Part shown: piece after piece, positions 1-6,384 of the stretch
Layout: every line of letters begins with the position of its first letter
How positions within the stretch are numbered: position 1 is the first letter of the stretch
Assembly: GCA_947478975.1 (NCBI GenBank)
Contig: CANJYI010000053.1
Span: 1 to 10,654, forward strand
Reading direction: 5' to 3'
DNA: 10,654 bases
Source: Chthoniobacteraceae bacterium
Lineage (GTDB): Bacteria > Verrucomicrobiota > Verrucomicrobiia > Chthoniobacterales > Chthoniobacteraceae
Position numbers and translations under genes: made by a program
The notes under the pieces: generated by a model
What the model was told of the DNA's origin: nothing
Seen by the model: the letters and a program-made list of their open reading frames with translations, nothing else
Database searches by the model: none

Positions 1-1472
1 AGCGCGCCTGCAAACGCTTCCGGCGGGTTGGCGGAGGCTCCCAGTGCGTAGGCGCTGGAAAGCACGATGCCACGGACGAGGCGCCGGGCATCATGGTGGC
101 TGGCTGAAAAATCACGGGCCAGCCAGTCCAGCAGTTCGGGCTGGGCGGGAGCGTTGCGCTCGTTCATTTGGTCTGCCGGATGGATGATGCCGCGCCCGAA
201 AAAGACGGACCACATGCGGTTGACAAAGGCGCGGGCAAGCAGCGGGTTTTCGTGCGTGGCGAGCTCGGCAAAAGCCTCGCGACGAGAGTATTTTGGAACC
301 CGCACCTTGGCCTTTGGATCGAGGTATTGTTCGTCGGAATCCTCCTGCTTTTGATCGCTGGCCGGCCACGTTTCCGAAAGGGTGCGGCCGGTGAGCAGCG
401 TGACGAGGGCGGGCTGGGATTCCTTTTTGAGGTTGGTGAAGTTCACAAACCCGCCGATGGCGGATTCGGCCACCCCGTTGGAGCCCTCCACGTTCTTGCC
501 TCGGTTGAAGGCCGTTACCAGACCCCAGTAGTGCGCCTGTTTGATCTCGCGGGCCAGGGGATGGTCGTGACACTGGGCGCAGTCGATCTTTGTGCCGTAG
601 ACCACCGGGGCGACAGCCTCCGCAATTGCCTGATGGTCGTTTTTGCGTTCGTAAAGAAACCACGTGGCGCCCTTGTTCTCCGGCTTGTCAGCGCGCGCCG
701 TCAGGAAAGCCCGGACGGTTTCGTTCCACGGGCGGTTGGTGCGAAACGCCGTTTCGAGAAAGGTCCACCAGCCGTTTTGCTTGCGGCGGTCCTCGGAATT
801 GCCCCGCTTGGTACGGCCCAGAAGGAACACATCCCACAGCTCCCTCATGTGCACGGGGTACTCAGGGGAGGCAAGGAGGCTGTCCACAAGCGCAGCACGC
901 CGCGACCCGGGCGGTGCGCTCAAAAATGCGTCGAGCTCCGGTTGCGAGGGAATGCGTCCCACCAGATCGAGATAAAGCCGGCGGCACCAAAGGGAGTCGC
1001 TGGCAGCTGGGGCCGGAGTAATCGCCCCGCGGCTCCAGCTCTCCGCGAGCAGCGAGTCAATGGCCTGCTCGACGGAGGTGAAATGTTTTGGGGCACCCGT
1101 CGCCGCCTCTTTCAAAGGGGCGGGGGCGGCTGTCAGTGCGGTGATCCATTGGCTGACGGCTTCGCGGTCGGCGTCGGAAAGCTGCTTCTTGGGCGGCATG
1201 TGGGGATCGGCCCCGGCTGCGAGTTGCTTGAAGAGGATGCTTTCGGCCGGCTTGCCGGGGAGAATCGCAGGGCCGGAGTCACCGCCCTTGAGCACGGCCT
1301 GAAGGGTGTCCAGCTCAAGGCCCGCCTTTTGTTCGATCGGACCGTGGCACTTGACGCATTGGACGTCGAAAAGCGGTTGGATCTTGCGTGCCCACAGTAC
1401 TGCGGAATCCGCGCCGATGGAGGACTGCGGCGCGAGTAAAAGGAGGAGGGGCAGGAGGCGGGAGTGGTACAT
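1..1472 (-). CDS. PSCyt1-DUF1549-DUF1553 domain protein, 3' end beyond the window
   Basis: An open frame of 490 codons reads from ATG at 1472 down to the window edge without a stop, so the C-terminus is missing. Residues 1-21 form a signal peptide (leucine run at 9-13, likely cleavage near Ala21). Residues 39-43 are CVKCH, a heme-c type motif inside a PSCyt1 domain that continues with AGLELDTL and HMPPKK. DUF1549 starts near residue 134, with YLDLVGRIPSQPELDAF and a second CxxCH (CAQCHDHP, residues 298-305). DUF1553 begins near residue 392 (PKYSRREAFAEL) and includes FVNRMWSVFFGRG. The family is exported and abundant in Planctomycetes and Verrucomicrobia. It is often followed by a DUF1501 gene, which would lie left of this window. 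Its biochemical role is not firmly established; a link to polysaccharide breakdown or periplasmic redox work is only suggested by genome context. No clear Shine-Dalgarno precedes the ATG; it was chosen because the signal peptide follows directly. Confidence 0.93.
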   Translation of the reverse strand, partial: MYHSRLLPLLLLLAPQSSIGADSAVLWARKIQPLFDVQCVKCHGPIEQKAGLELDTLQAVLKGGDSGPAILPGKPAESILFKQLAAGADPHMPPKKQLSDADREAVSQWITALTAAPAPLKEAATGAPKHFTSVEQAIDSLLAESWSRGAITPAPAASDSLWCRRLYLDLVGRIPSQPELDAFLSAPPGSRRAALVDSLLASPEYPVHMRELWDVFLLGRTKRGNSEDRRKQNGWWTFLETAFRTNRPWNETVRAFLTARADKPENKGATWFLYERKNDHQAIAEAVAPVVYGTKIDCAQCHDHPLAREIKQAHYWGLVTAFNRGKNVEGSNGVAESAIGGFVNFTNLKKESQPALVTLLTGRTLSETWPASDQKQEDSDEQYLDPKAKVRVPKYSRREAFAELATHENPLLARAFVNRMWSVFFGRGIIHPADQMNERNAPAQPELLDWLARDFSASHHDARRLVRGIVLSSAYALGASANPPEAFAGA

Positions 1473-1497
1473 CTGCGTGCTCTGGAGAGAACGTCTT

Positions 1498-1525
1498 ATT
1501 CTAGCACCACCCTCCTCCCGGCCAA
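1498..1525 (-). promoter_or_regulatory. Candidate sigma-70 type promoter for the PSCyt1-DUF1553 gene
   Basis: Read on the minus strand, TTGGCC (1525-1520) and TAGAAT (1503-1498) are separated by 16 nt. The -10 matches five of six consensus bases and the -35 four of six. The predicted transcript would start near 1491, giving a leader of about 19 nt before the ATG at 1472. This suggests the gene is transcribed independently of the serine hydrolase gene that ends at 1682 on the same strand. Confidence 0.4.
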
Positions 1526-1681
1526 TCATTAGCTACACTCGTGGACCCAGCCTGTCTGTCTCTTAGCTTTTAGACCTGTGGCAAATGAGGCGCTTTTCGG
1601 TTCCACAGCTCGGTCAGGTGCCTTGAGCTTGCGGCGCTTTTTGGAGTACGCTCGCCGCAGGCTGGGATGAAGGGAACCCCG

Positions 1682-2824
1682 TTAAAGCTGCCCGAAAAGG
1701 GCCTGAACCAGAGCCATCGCACGTTGATTGGGGAGCACGCCCGGTTCCATCTGGTTCATCACGTAGGCGAAGCCCAGACCGCGCTCCGGGTCTGCGAAAG
1801 CCACGCTGCCGCCCGCGCCCGGGTGTCCAAACGCTGAGTGGCTTGGCCCAAAGATGTGGCGTGTTTTTGCGCCCCCCGCCGAAACCGTGTCGCGCATGAA
1901 TCCGCAGCTGAAGGCGGTCTCCATCTGCAGGACCCTGTCGGGGCCTTGAACGCCCCCGCTCTGGATGGACTCCAATGTGGCCGGCTCAAAGAAGCGGCGT
2001 CCTTCCCATGTCCCCCCGCATGCAAGCATGGCGTAAAACTTGGCCAGAGCGGAGGCCGTGCCGATGCCGCCAAATCCCGGGTAACAGGCGGCGCGCGCTG
2101 CAGGGGTGTTCATCGAGGCGGCAGAGTGCAGTCCTTTCGGCGAGGCAAAGGAGCGGGAGGTGAGGGAGCCCGGGGTCATGAACGCGGCCAGGAAGGGGTC
2201 GCCTTTGGGCAGCATAGAGCGGGCGGAAAAGACCGGGGCAACCCGGGCCAACAGATGAGGGGGTAAGCCTATCCAAAAGTCCAGGGACAGGGGCTCAGCA
2301 AAGACCCTGCGCCAGTAGTCGCCGAGAGACTCCCCGGCGCCCAGACGGCGCAGTAGTTCGTCGAGCAGAAAACCGAAGGTGCGGGGATGGTAGCCGTGAG
2401 CCGTACCAGGCTCCCACGCAGGGGCTTGGAGGGAGAGCGCGGCGGCAACCGCCTCGCGGTCCTCTACCGGCGGAGGGTTGTCTAGGGCGCACAGTCCGGC
2501 CTCGTGTTGGAGGAGCATGCGCAGTGAAATCGCGCCCTTGCCCGAGGCGGCAAAGGCGGGCCAAATCGTGGCAACCGCGGTGTGAAGGGGGACCCGCGCA
2601 GTCTCTAGGGCGTGGAGAAGGCAGGCGGCGGCCGGCCCTTTGGTGGCGGACCACACTAGGACAGGGGTGTCGCTTTGCCAGGGCTGGGAACGTTCGGGGT
2701 CTTGAAAGCCGGCACCTAGGGAGAGCGGGGGGTGGTTTTGCCTCCAAACCGCCACCGACGCTCCCAATTCTCCGCGGCTGAGAAAGTTGTCTTCAAAAGC
2801 GAGTGAAAGTGCCTCAAGATTCAT
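1682..2824 (-). CDS. Serine hydrolase of the class C beta-lactamase / family VIII esterase fold
   Basis: A complete 380-residue protein counted from ATG at 2824. The motif S59-A-T-K62 matches the SxxK nucleophile motif of the beta-lactamase/transpeptidase-like family. HGYHPRTFG supplies the conserved Tyr145, and H334-P-G-A-G-G is the third motif, in place of KTG. FWIGLP and FAYVMNQM near the C-terminus are typical of the esterase-like branch often annotated as EstB-like or LACTB-like. No signal peptide is visible, so it is probably cytoplasmic. The reaction is likely hydrolysis of an ester or lactone; true beta-lactamase activity is not implied. An in-frame TTG two codons upstream (2830) could extend the protein, but the ATG is preferred and neither has a Shine-Dalgarno. 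The gene is divergent from rpmB and 209 nt upstream of the next minus-strand gene. Confidence 0.92.
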   Translation of the reverse strand: MNLEALSLAFEDNFLSRGELGASVAVWRQNHPPLSLGAGFQDPERSQPWQSDTPVLVWSATKGPAAACLLHALETARVPLHTAVATIWPAFAASGKGAISLRMLLQHEAGLCALDNPPPVEDREAVAAALSLQAPAWEPGTAHGYHPRTFGFLLDELLRRLGAGESLGDYWRRVFAEPLSLDFWIGLPPHLLARVAPVFSARSMLPKGDPFLAAFMTPGSLTSRSFASPKGLHSAASMNTPAARAACYPGFGGIGTASALAKFYAMLACGGTWEGRRFFEPATLESIQSGGVQGPDRVLQMETAFSCGFMRDTVSAGGAKTRHIFGPSHSAFGHPGAGGSVAFADPERGLGFAYVMNQMEPGVLPNQRAMALVQALFGQL

Positions 2825-2906
2825 ATGCAAACACGAATGAAAGCAGGAGAAGGGGCGTTTCAGTGTGAGGAAAGTGCCGGAATATGAGGTTGTGCGAGGA
2901 AATCAC

Positions 2907-2935
2907 TTGACCCCCATGCACTGGTGCAGCATCGT
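2907..2935 (+). promoter_or_regulatory. Candidate promoter for rpmB
   Basis: TTGACC at 2907-2912 is a good -35 box. A weak -10 (CATCGT, 2930-2935) lies 17 nt downstream. Transcription would begin near 2942, leaving a leader of about 27 nt that holds the ribosome binding site. The spacer contains a short dyad, TGCAC-TG-GTGCA (2917-2928), of unknown meaning. The weak -10 keeps confidence low. Confidence 0.35.
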
Positions 2936-2953
2936 CCCGCCCCGATTTGTTCC

Positions 2954-2961
2954 AGAAGGAG
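2954..2961 (+). promoter_or_regulatory. Ribosome binding site deciding the rpmB start
   Basis: AGAAGGAG lies 7 nt before ATG 2969 and is the strongest Shine-Dalgarno in the window. It fixes the L28 start at 2969 rather than at an upstream in-frame codon at 2924, which would add 15 residues unlike any L28. Confidence 0.85.
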
Positions 2962-2968
2962 TTTCACT

Positions 2969-3235
2969 ATGAGCCGAGTTTGCAGCATCACTAAAGCCAA
3001 GCCCACGCAGGGCTCAATCATCCATCGTCGCGGTCTGGCCAAGAAAAAAGGCGGGATCGGACAGCATGTCACCAAAGTGGTGGCGCGCACCTTCTATCCG
3101 AATCTCCAGCACAAGCGGATTTGGGTGGCTGAAGAGAACCGTTTCGTGACGGTCAAGCTCACCGCCAGAGCGTTGAAGACGATCAACAAAAACGGCGCAT
3201 TCGCCACATTGAAGAAGGCCGGTATCCTCAAGTAA
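2969..3235 (+). CDS. rpmB: 50S ribosomal protein L28
   Basis: Encodes an 88-residue basic protein of the large ribosomal subunit. It begins MSRVCSITKAKPTQG, the L28 N-terminus, and continues with PNLQHKRIWV and RFVTVKLTARALKTINKNG, which match the L28 core. Only one cysteine (Cys5) is present, so this is the zinc-independent form lacking paired CxxC motifs. Compared with the E. coli protein as I recall it (78 residues), it carries about 13 extra residues between Gly15 and the PNL motif, rich in Lys and Gly (AKKKGGIGQH). I believe this longer form occurs in Verrucomicrobia, but that is from memory. A small unknown gene follows 138 nt downstream, and both may end at the terminator at 3641-3669. 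Confidence 0.97.
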   Translation: MSRVCSITKAKPTQGSIIHRRGLAKKKGGIGQHVTKVVARTFYPNLQHKRIWVAEENRFVTVKLTARALKTINKNGAFATLKKAGILK

Positions 3236-3373
3236 ATCGAGGGCGGCGTGGTTCGGGGCGTTTCTGTCCCTGCATTAGCCCAGATTAGACCCATTCGTAG
3301 GGTCATTATCTGTGTTTTCCAGGGGCACTCTTCCTCGGCCAACTAGTCCGAAGTCAATTTCATACACAAATTT

Positions 3374-3577
3374 ATGTCATACAGCGTTCAAAGCAAAAAG
3401 TCAGGTAAAACCTATTTCCTCCACGGCCGTCGTCAAAAGCTGAAGGGCGGCCAGGAAGTCACCCTTTATTTCTTCGCTGGGGAGGCGAAGGAAGGCGCAC
3501 TTGATGCGCTTCCCGCAGGGTACGAAGTCTCCGAAAACGTCAGCACTGGCCTTCCCCTCCTTAAGAAGATCAGATAG
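3374..3577 (+). CDS. Small protein of unknown function (67 aa)
   Basis: The frame encodes a compact 67-residue protein with a Lys-rich N-terminus (SKKSGKTYFLHGRRQKLKGG), a probable beta strand (VTLYFF), then GALDALPAGYEVSENVSTG and a Lys/Arg-rich end. It has no signal peptide or membrane segment and few hydrophobic stretches. The pattern of conserved-looking Gly, Tyr and Lys, and its place between rpmB and a strong terminator 64 nt after the stop, argue that it is a real gene. I do not recognise a named family, although small hypothetical proteins of this general pattern seem familiar. The ATG has no Shine-Dalgarno upstream. It may be co-transcribed with rpmB; no convincing separate promoter was seen in the 138-nt gap. 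Confidence 0.72.
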   Translation: MSYSVQSKKSGKTYFLHGRRQKLKGGQEVTLYFFAGEAKEGALDALPAGYEVSENVSTGLPLLKKIR

Positions 3578-3640
3578 TTTTCCGCGAAAAATCTGACCTG
3601 AGCCAGCCTAACCAAAATCTGGTGTGGGCCGGCCCGCAAG

Positions 3641-3669
3641 ACGGCACCGTTACGACGGTGCCGTTTTTT
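3641..3669 (+). terminator. Intrinsic terminator after rpmB and the 67-aa gene
   Basis: ACGGCACCG (3641-3649) and CGGTGCCGT (3656-3664) form a perfect 9-bp stem with a 6-nt loop, followed directly by a run of T (3664-3669). This is a textbook Rho-independent terminator in the plus direction. It separates the ribosomal protein unit from the flagellin gene that starts 100 nt later. Confidence 0.93.
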
Positions 3670-3727
3670 GTTGGAACCTTCTGGCGGCATTGCGTTCGAC
3701 CGCGCGGGCTCGAGGATTTCAATGTGC

Positions 3728-3756
3728 TTGACTCTGAAAGGCGACTAAAAGAGCAT
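3728..3756 (+). promoter_or_regulatory. Weak candidate promoter for flagellin
   Basis: TTGACT (3728-3733) is a good -35 box, but the hexamer 17 nt downstream (GAGCAT, 3751-3756) matches only three of six -10 bases. No convincing sigma-28 or sigma-54 flagellar promoter was found between the terminator and the flagellin start. If this promoter is used, transcription would begin near 3763, inside the inverted repeat described at 3754-3772. Confidence 0.25.
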
Positions 3757-3772
3757 AGGGAATACCCCTATG
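3754..3772 (+). promoter_or_regulatory. Inverted repeat enclosing the flagellin RBS and start codon
   Basis: CATAGGG (3754-3760) and CCCTATG (3766-3772) are perfect reverse complements around a 5-nt loop, AATAC. The AGGG ribosome binding sequence (3757-3760) lies in one arm and the ATG start codon (3770-3772) in the other, so folding in mRNA would hide both. Flagellin translation is commonly controlled in bacteria, for example by CsrA binding GGA at the RBS; GGGA at 3758-3761 would fit. If transcription starts within the repeat, it could instead be a DNA operator. The repeat is seen; the role is inferred. Confidence 0.55.
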
Positions 3773-4750
3773 AGCATCAGCCTGAACGACCAGTATGCGG
3801 CATTGAATTCCTCCGCCCGCGACTTGATGCAAGTTGCTGCGGCCCAACGGAGAAGTATCTCTCAGCTCTCTGCTGGCTCCCGTATTGTGGACCCGTCTGC
3901 TGCAGGTGTTGAGGCGGGCTCCGTATTGAGGCTTCGCAACTCGGGATTGCGTCTGCGGGCCCTTGAGACGGGAGTGTTCAACGCAATGTCGTTTTTGGAA
4001 ACGCAGTCCGGCGTCTTCCAGCAGATGGCCAGTGTCGTGAGCCGGATGAGCGAGTTGGCCACGCAGATGCGCGATCCCATCAAGAACGCGGCGGATGTGA
4101 ACAGCGCCTTTGGGGAGTTCTCTATGCTGCAGGACGAGCTTTCCTCCTACAGGATGTCTCAGTTCAACGGACGGAATCTGATGAACTACCTGAATGGTGA
4201 TGGGAGCACAACCCCAAGCACCCCTCCCGAGACGCTTTCTGTCGCATTGAGCCAGGAGGCAGTCGACACCTTAAACATCACGCAGAGCGAAGTTTCAACT
4301 CCTGCGGGACCGTTCAATAGTTTGCTTGGCCAGATCACTGCGCTCACAACGCCAGGAAGGGACAGCACAGGCGTCACCGGGGTTGCCGAGCTTCTTGACG
4401 AGGCTCAGTGGGGGCAGAAGGGTTTTGACTTTCTGTTGGAGGACCTCTCCAAGAGGATAGCAGTGAACCAGTCGGAACAGTCGCAGCTCAGGATGGGGTT
4501 GGACAGGATTCGGGAGCGGATGCTCGGTACTGATGCTGCAGCCAGCCGGGTTGCGGACGTCGACGTGGCCAAGGAGCTGTCGGTTCTGGCTCGCACTGAC
4601 ATGCAGTTCCGCGGGGCGATCGCGACTCAAACCCAGTCCAACGTGCTTGCGGATTCGGCGCTGAGTATCCTTTCAAACCAGGACTTCTCGAGTCCGATGA
4701 TCCGCGAAGCGCGGTTGGCTACTGCTTCGACTCGCTCGATGGTTGGGTAG
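3770..4750 (+). CDS. Divergent flagellin
   Basis: A 326-residue structural protein of the flagellar filament. The N-terminal D0/D1 region aligns by eye with flagellin: QLSAGSRI (near residues 32-39), then a long amphipathic helix containing ALETGVFNAMSFLETQSG, then SRMSELATQMRD and FNGRNLM. The C-terminal D1/D0 region contains AAASRVADVDVAKELSVL and ends with the helix NVLADSALSIL. The central variable part is short (roughly residues 140-235). Two things are unusual: the usual NSAKDDAAG-like stretch after the SG.RI motif is replaced by VDPSAAGVEAG, and about 25 residues (SNQDFSSPMIREARLATAST and on) follow the position where flagellins normally end. A FlgL-type hook-associated protein is the main alternative. 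The start is supported by AGGG 9 nt upstream. No other flagellar structural or assembly gene was recognised nearby. Confidence 0.85.
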   Translation: MSISLNDQYAALNSSARDLMQVAAAQRRSISQLSAGSRIVDPSAAGVEAGSVLRLRNSGLRLRALETGVFNAMSFLETQSGVFQQMASVVSRMSELATQMRDPIKNAADVNSAFGEFSMLQDELSSYRMSQFNGRNLMNYLNGDGSTTPSTPPETLSVALSQEAVDTLNITQSEVSTPAGPFNSLLGQITALTTPGRDSTGVTGVAELLDEAQWGQKGFDFLLEDLSKRIAVNQSEQSQLRMGLDRIRERMLGTDAAASRVADVDVAKELSVLARTDMQFRGAIATQTQSNVLADSALSILSNQDFSSPMIREARLATASTRSMVG

Positions 4751-5208
4751 GTCCTTCGCTCTCTGCGATTCCAGCGGGAACTGAGTGACCGTCTTTTTGG
4801 GTTTTTCTCGCTAATCGCGTTCAACTTTTTTGCTGGAGAGCGGTGTTTTCCTTGGGCTGTTTCCTTGTTAAATGGAAAATGGGTAGGAGTTGTGTTGGTT
4901 GGCATCCAGCAGTCCTAGGCGTCCGCCAGTGGCAAGAGGTCCGGACGGAGTGCCTAATTTGGCTGAAACAAGCTGGCTGTGCTCTCTGGGAGAGTTAGAG
5001 CCTGGAAAACAATTTGAGGCACCAAGTTTTGCGTGCTAGCAGTGTTGTATTTAATTTAACGGCTCTCTGGCTGCAGATCCTTATATTAATATCCTGCATT
5101 TTCTCGCCTCGCCGTCTCAGTGTAGAGCTAGTGATAAAATCTTGTCTTCCATGACATTTCTGCTAGACATTGTTTGATTCAAAACTCGGCCTGCACACAA
5201 TTCCAACC
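4751..5208 (+). other. 458-nt gap, AT-richer, no gene seen
   Basis: No credible coding frame was seen on either strand. T-rich runs after the flagellin stop (near 4793-4808 and 4834-4841) have no strong stem in front of them, so I do not call a terminator. Short stems occur: CGTCCG/CGGACG (4920-4925 with 4942-4947) and CTCTC-TGG-GAGAG (about 4982-4994). TTATATTAATAT (5081-5092) and TAAAAT (5135-5140) resemble -10 boxes but lack good -35 partners. The gap probably holds the 3' leader of flagellin mRNA and the promoter of the next gene. Confidence 0.5.
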
Positions 5209-6069
5209 ATGAGTGTTTCTAGCATCAACGCAACATCGGGAACCATGGCGGCGGCAGCAGCGATAGCCCAAGCTCAAGCCGTACAGTACGCGACTCATTT
5301 TGCCGAACTGCACAATGCGATCGATTCCGGCGACCTCGGAGGCGCGAGGAAGGCTCTTTCCGAGTTCCAGAGGGACTCGTCGGTGGCGACTGCGAATGGA
5401 TACGACCCAGTGAACCAAACCTCCTCTCTGCGTCGGGAATTTTCCGGGATTCGGAAGGCTCTGCTCGAAGGAGACATGAAGGCGGCCCAAACTGCGCTTT
5501 CGACGCTTAAAAAGGAGCTCGGAGTGGAGCAGTCGGAATCCGCGGAGGAGTCGGTTTCCACTGACCCCGAGGCGAGTCCTGTTGCAGCCAAGGCGGAGAA
5601 CCTAGCCGTGGCGAAGGGCGCAGTGGGCGCAGTGGGCGCATTTGGGAAGGATGCGGCGTTGGCTTCCTCTAAGAATCCAAGGCCCCTAGGCGCGGGAGGC
5701 GACTTCATTCAGGACATCCGTTCCTTGCAGGCGGCTGGGCAGTCTCGAGACCCCAAAAAGACGAGCAGCACCTTCATCAAGATCCAAACCGCACTGACCT
5801 CCTTCACCCAGGCCCCGCAGGTGTTCCCTACTTCCGGCTCGGCCGATTCAACGCTTTCTGTCTTGTCCGTGAATACCTCCACACAGGCGGTATTACAGGG
5901 CCTCGCCGCGACTCAACCGAACGCACAGGCGCGTAATTTGGACGGCACCTCCTTCGCCCCCACGCCTGAGTTGATGCTCGGGAGCAAGGGAATGTCGATT
6001 CCCGCTGGGGCTGAACTTCAACTCGCCAACAATCCGATACTGTTGCAGACGCTTTCTTTCCGCCGTTGA
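5209..6069 (+). CDS. Ala-rich protein with GD(L/M) helical repeats, function unknown
   Basis: A 286-residue protein starting at ATG 5209; an in-frame TTG at 5170 would add 13 residues but has no better start signals. After a Ser/Thr/Ala-rich start and a poly-Ala segment (14-18), two helical repeats align without gaps: residues 31-56 and 78-103, sharing F-x10-GD(L/M)-x3-A-x2-ALS. A third, degenerate copy may begin at Phe166. The middle (about 105-160) is a low-complexity acidic then Gly/Ala linker. The C-terminal third is rich in Ser, Thr and Gln and looks extended. No signal peptide or membrane helix is obvious, although the poly-Ala start might serve as an unusual export signal. I do not recognise the family. 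Its place 458 nt downstream of flagellin, on the same strand, makes a link to motility or the cell surface possible but unproven. Confidence 0.75.
   Translation: MSVSSINATSGTMAAAAAIAQAQAVQYATHFAELHNAIDSGDLGGARKALSEFQRDSSVATANGYDPVNQTSSLRREFSGIRKALLEGDMKAAQTALSTLKKELGVEQSESAEESVSTDPEASPVAAKAENLAVAKGAVGAVGAFGKDAALASSKNPRPLGAGGDFIQDIRSLQAAGQSRDPKKTSSTFIKIQTALTSFTQAPQVFPTSGSADSTLSVLSVNTSTQAVLQGLAATQPNAQARNLDGTSFAPTPELMLGSKGMSIPAGAELQLANNPILLQTLSFRR
5616..5642 (+). repeat. Three tandem 9-bp units in the linker of the Ala-rich protein
   Basis: GGGCGCAGT occurs twice in tandem (5616-5633), followed by GGGCGCATT (5634-5642). The units are in frame and encode the repeat AVG-AVG-AFG. Loss or gain of a unit by slippage would change linker length without shifting the frame. 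Confidence 0.8.
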
Positions 6070-6075
6070 TTTGGC

Positions 6076-6103
6076 GGCGTCTGATTTGGGGCGTCTGGTT
6101 TGG
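6076..6103 (+). repeat. Tandem 14-bp direct repeat after the stop codon
   Basis: GGCGTCTGATTTGG (6076-6089) is followed immediately by GGCGTCTGGTTTGG (6090-6103), with one mismatch. The array starts 6 nt after the stop codon of the Ala-rich gene. An inverted copy of its core, CCAGACGC (6121-6128), can pair with GCGTCTGG (6091-6098) to give an 8-bp stem with a 22-nt loop. Confidence 0.8.
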
Positions 6104-6133
6104 CAGTCAGCCCCCGTTTTCCAGACGCGTCTT

Positions 6134-6152
6134 CACTCTTTGCGGGAGAGTG
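6134..6152 (+). terminator. Hairpin, possible weak terminator for the Ala-rich gene
   Basis: CACTCT (6134-6139) and AGAGTG (6147-6152) form a perfect 6-bp stem with a 7-nt loop. The following sequence (GCAGTTGTTTTAG) is only loosely T-rich and 4-5 nt away, so termination would be inefficient at best. A perfect palindrome, AGACGCGTCT (6123-6132), lies just before it. Confidence 0.3.
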
Positions 6153-6238
6153 GCAGTTGTTTTAGTTGGAAAATTGACTTTGCCCCTTTCTAGCGAGCCT
6201 GTGTGCTGCTGGAAACCTGTGAAGCTCCTCAGGCCTCA

Positions 6239-6357
6239 GGATTGGTAATCCGTGATTGAGCGGCGGCGACACAGCCGGGATGACAGTGGAGACGGTGGCC
6301 GAAAGGCCGTGGGTTTCCCCACGGTGCCTGCCTGCGAGTCAGGCCGGTTTGGCCGGC
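6239..6357 (+). ncRNA. Candidate structured RNA element of unknown class
   Basis: Consecutive hairpins lie in about 120 nt: GGATT-GGT-AATCC (6239-6251), CGGC/GCCG around 6265-6278, GGCC-GAAA-GGCC with a GNRA tetraloop (6297-6308), CCGTGGG-TTTC-CCCACGG (6307-6324), GCCTG-CGAGT-CAGGC (6330-6344) and GCCGG-TTTGG-CCGGC (6343-6357). Neighbouring stems share one or two bases, so some are mutually exclusive, as in switching RNAs. I compared it by eye with cobalamin, glycine, TPP, c-di-GMP, fluoride and ZTP riboswitches, RNase P, tmRNA and SRP RNA and found no match. No T-run follows. It may be an untranslated leader, a small RNA or simply GC-rich spacer. Confidence 0.3.
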
Positions 6358-6384
6358 GGATTGTTTGGTCCGGCACTGAAAGTG

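Noticed and set aside
168..1439. A 423-codon open frame on the plus strand opposite the PSCyt1-DUF1553 gene
   Set aside because: It is antisense to a frame with clear domain motifs (two CxxCH, DUF1549, DUF1553), and its own translation has no recognisable motif. GC-rich DNA often leaves such long shadows.
1630..1659. TGCGGCG/CGCCGCA hairpin downstream of the serine hydrolase gene as its terminator
   Set aside because: The loop is 16 nt and no T-run follows on either strand, so it does not qualify as an intrinsic terminator.
3288..3304. GACCC-N7-GGGTC hairpin after rpmB as a terminator
   Set aside because: Only 5 bp with a 7-nt loop and no T-run directly after it; the strong terminator at 3641 is more credible.
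5017..5032. A sigma-54-like element, AGGCAC...TTGC, in the gap after flagellin
   Set aside because: The spacing between the GG and GC elements is one base too long and the leading T is missing; sigma-54 promoters tolerate little change in spacing.
6239..6360. Cobalamin riboswitch, suggested by GCGAGTCAGG near the 3' end of the structured region
   Set aside because: The rest of the B12 box and the conserved core (GCCACTG with GGGAAGG in order) are absent, and the downstream genes have no link to cobalamin.
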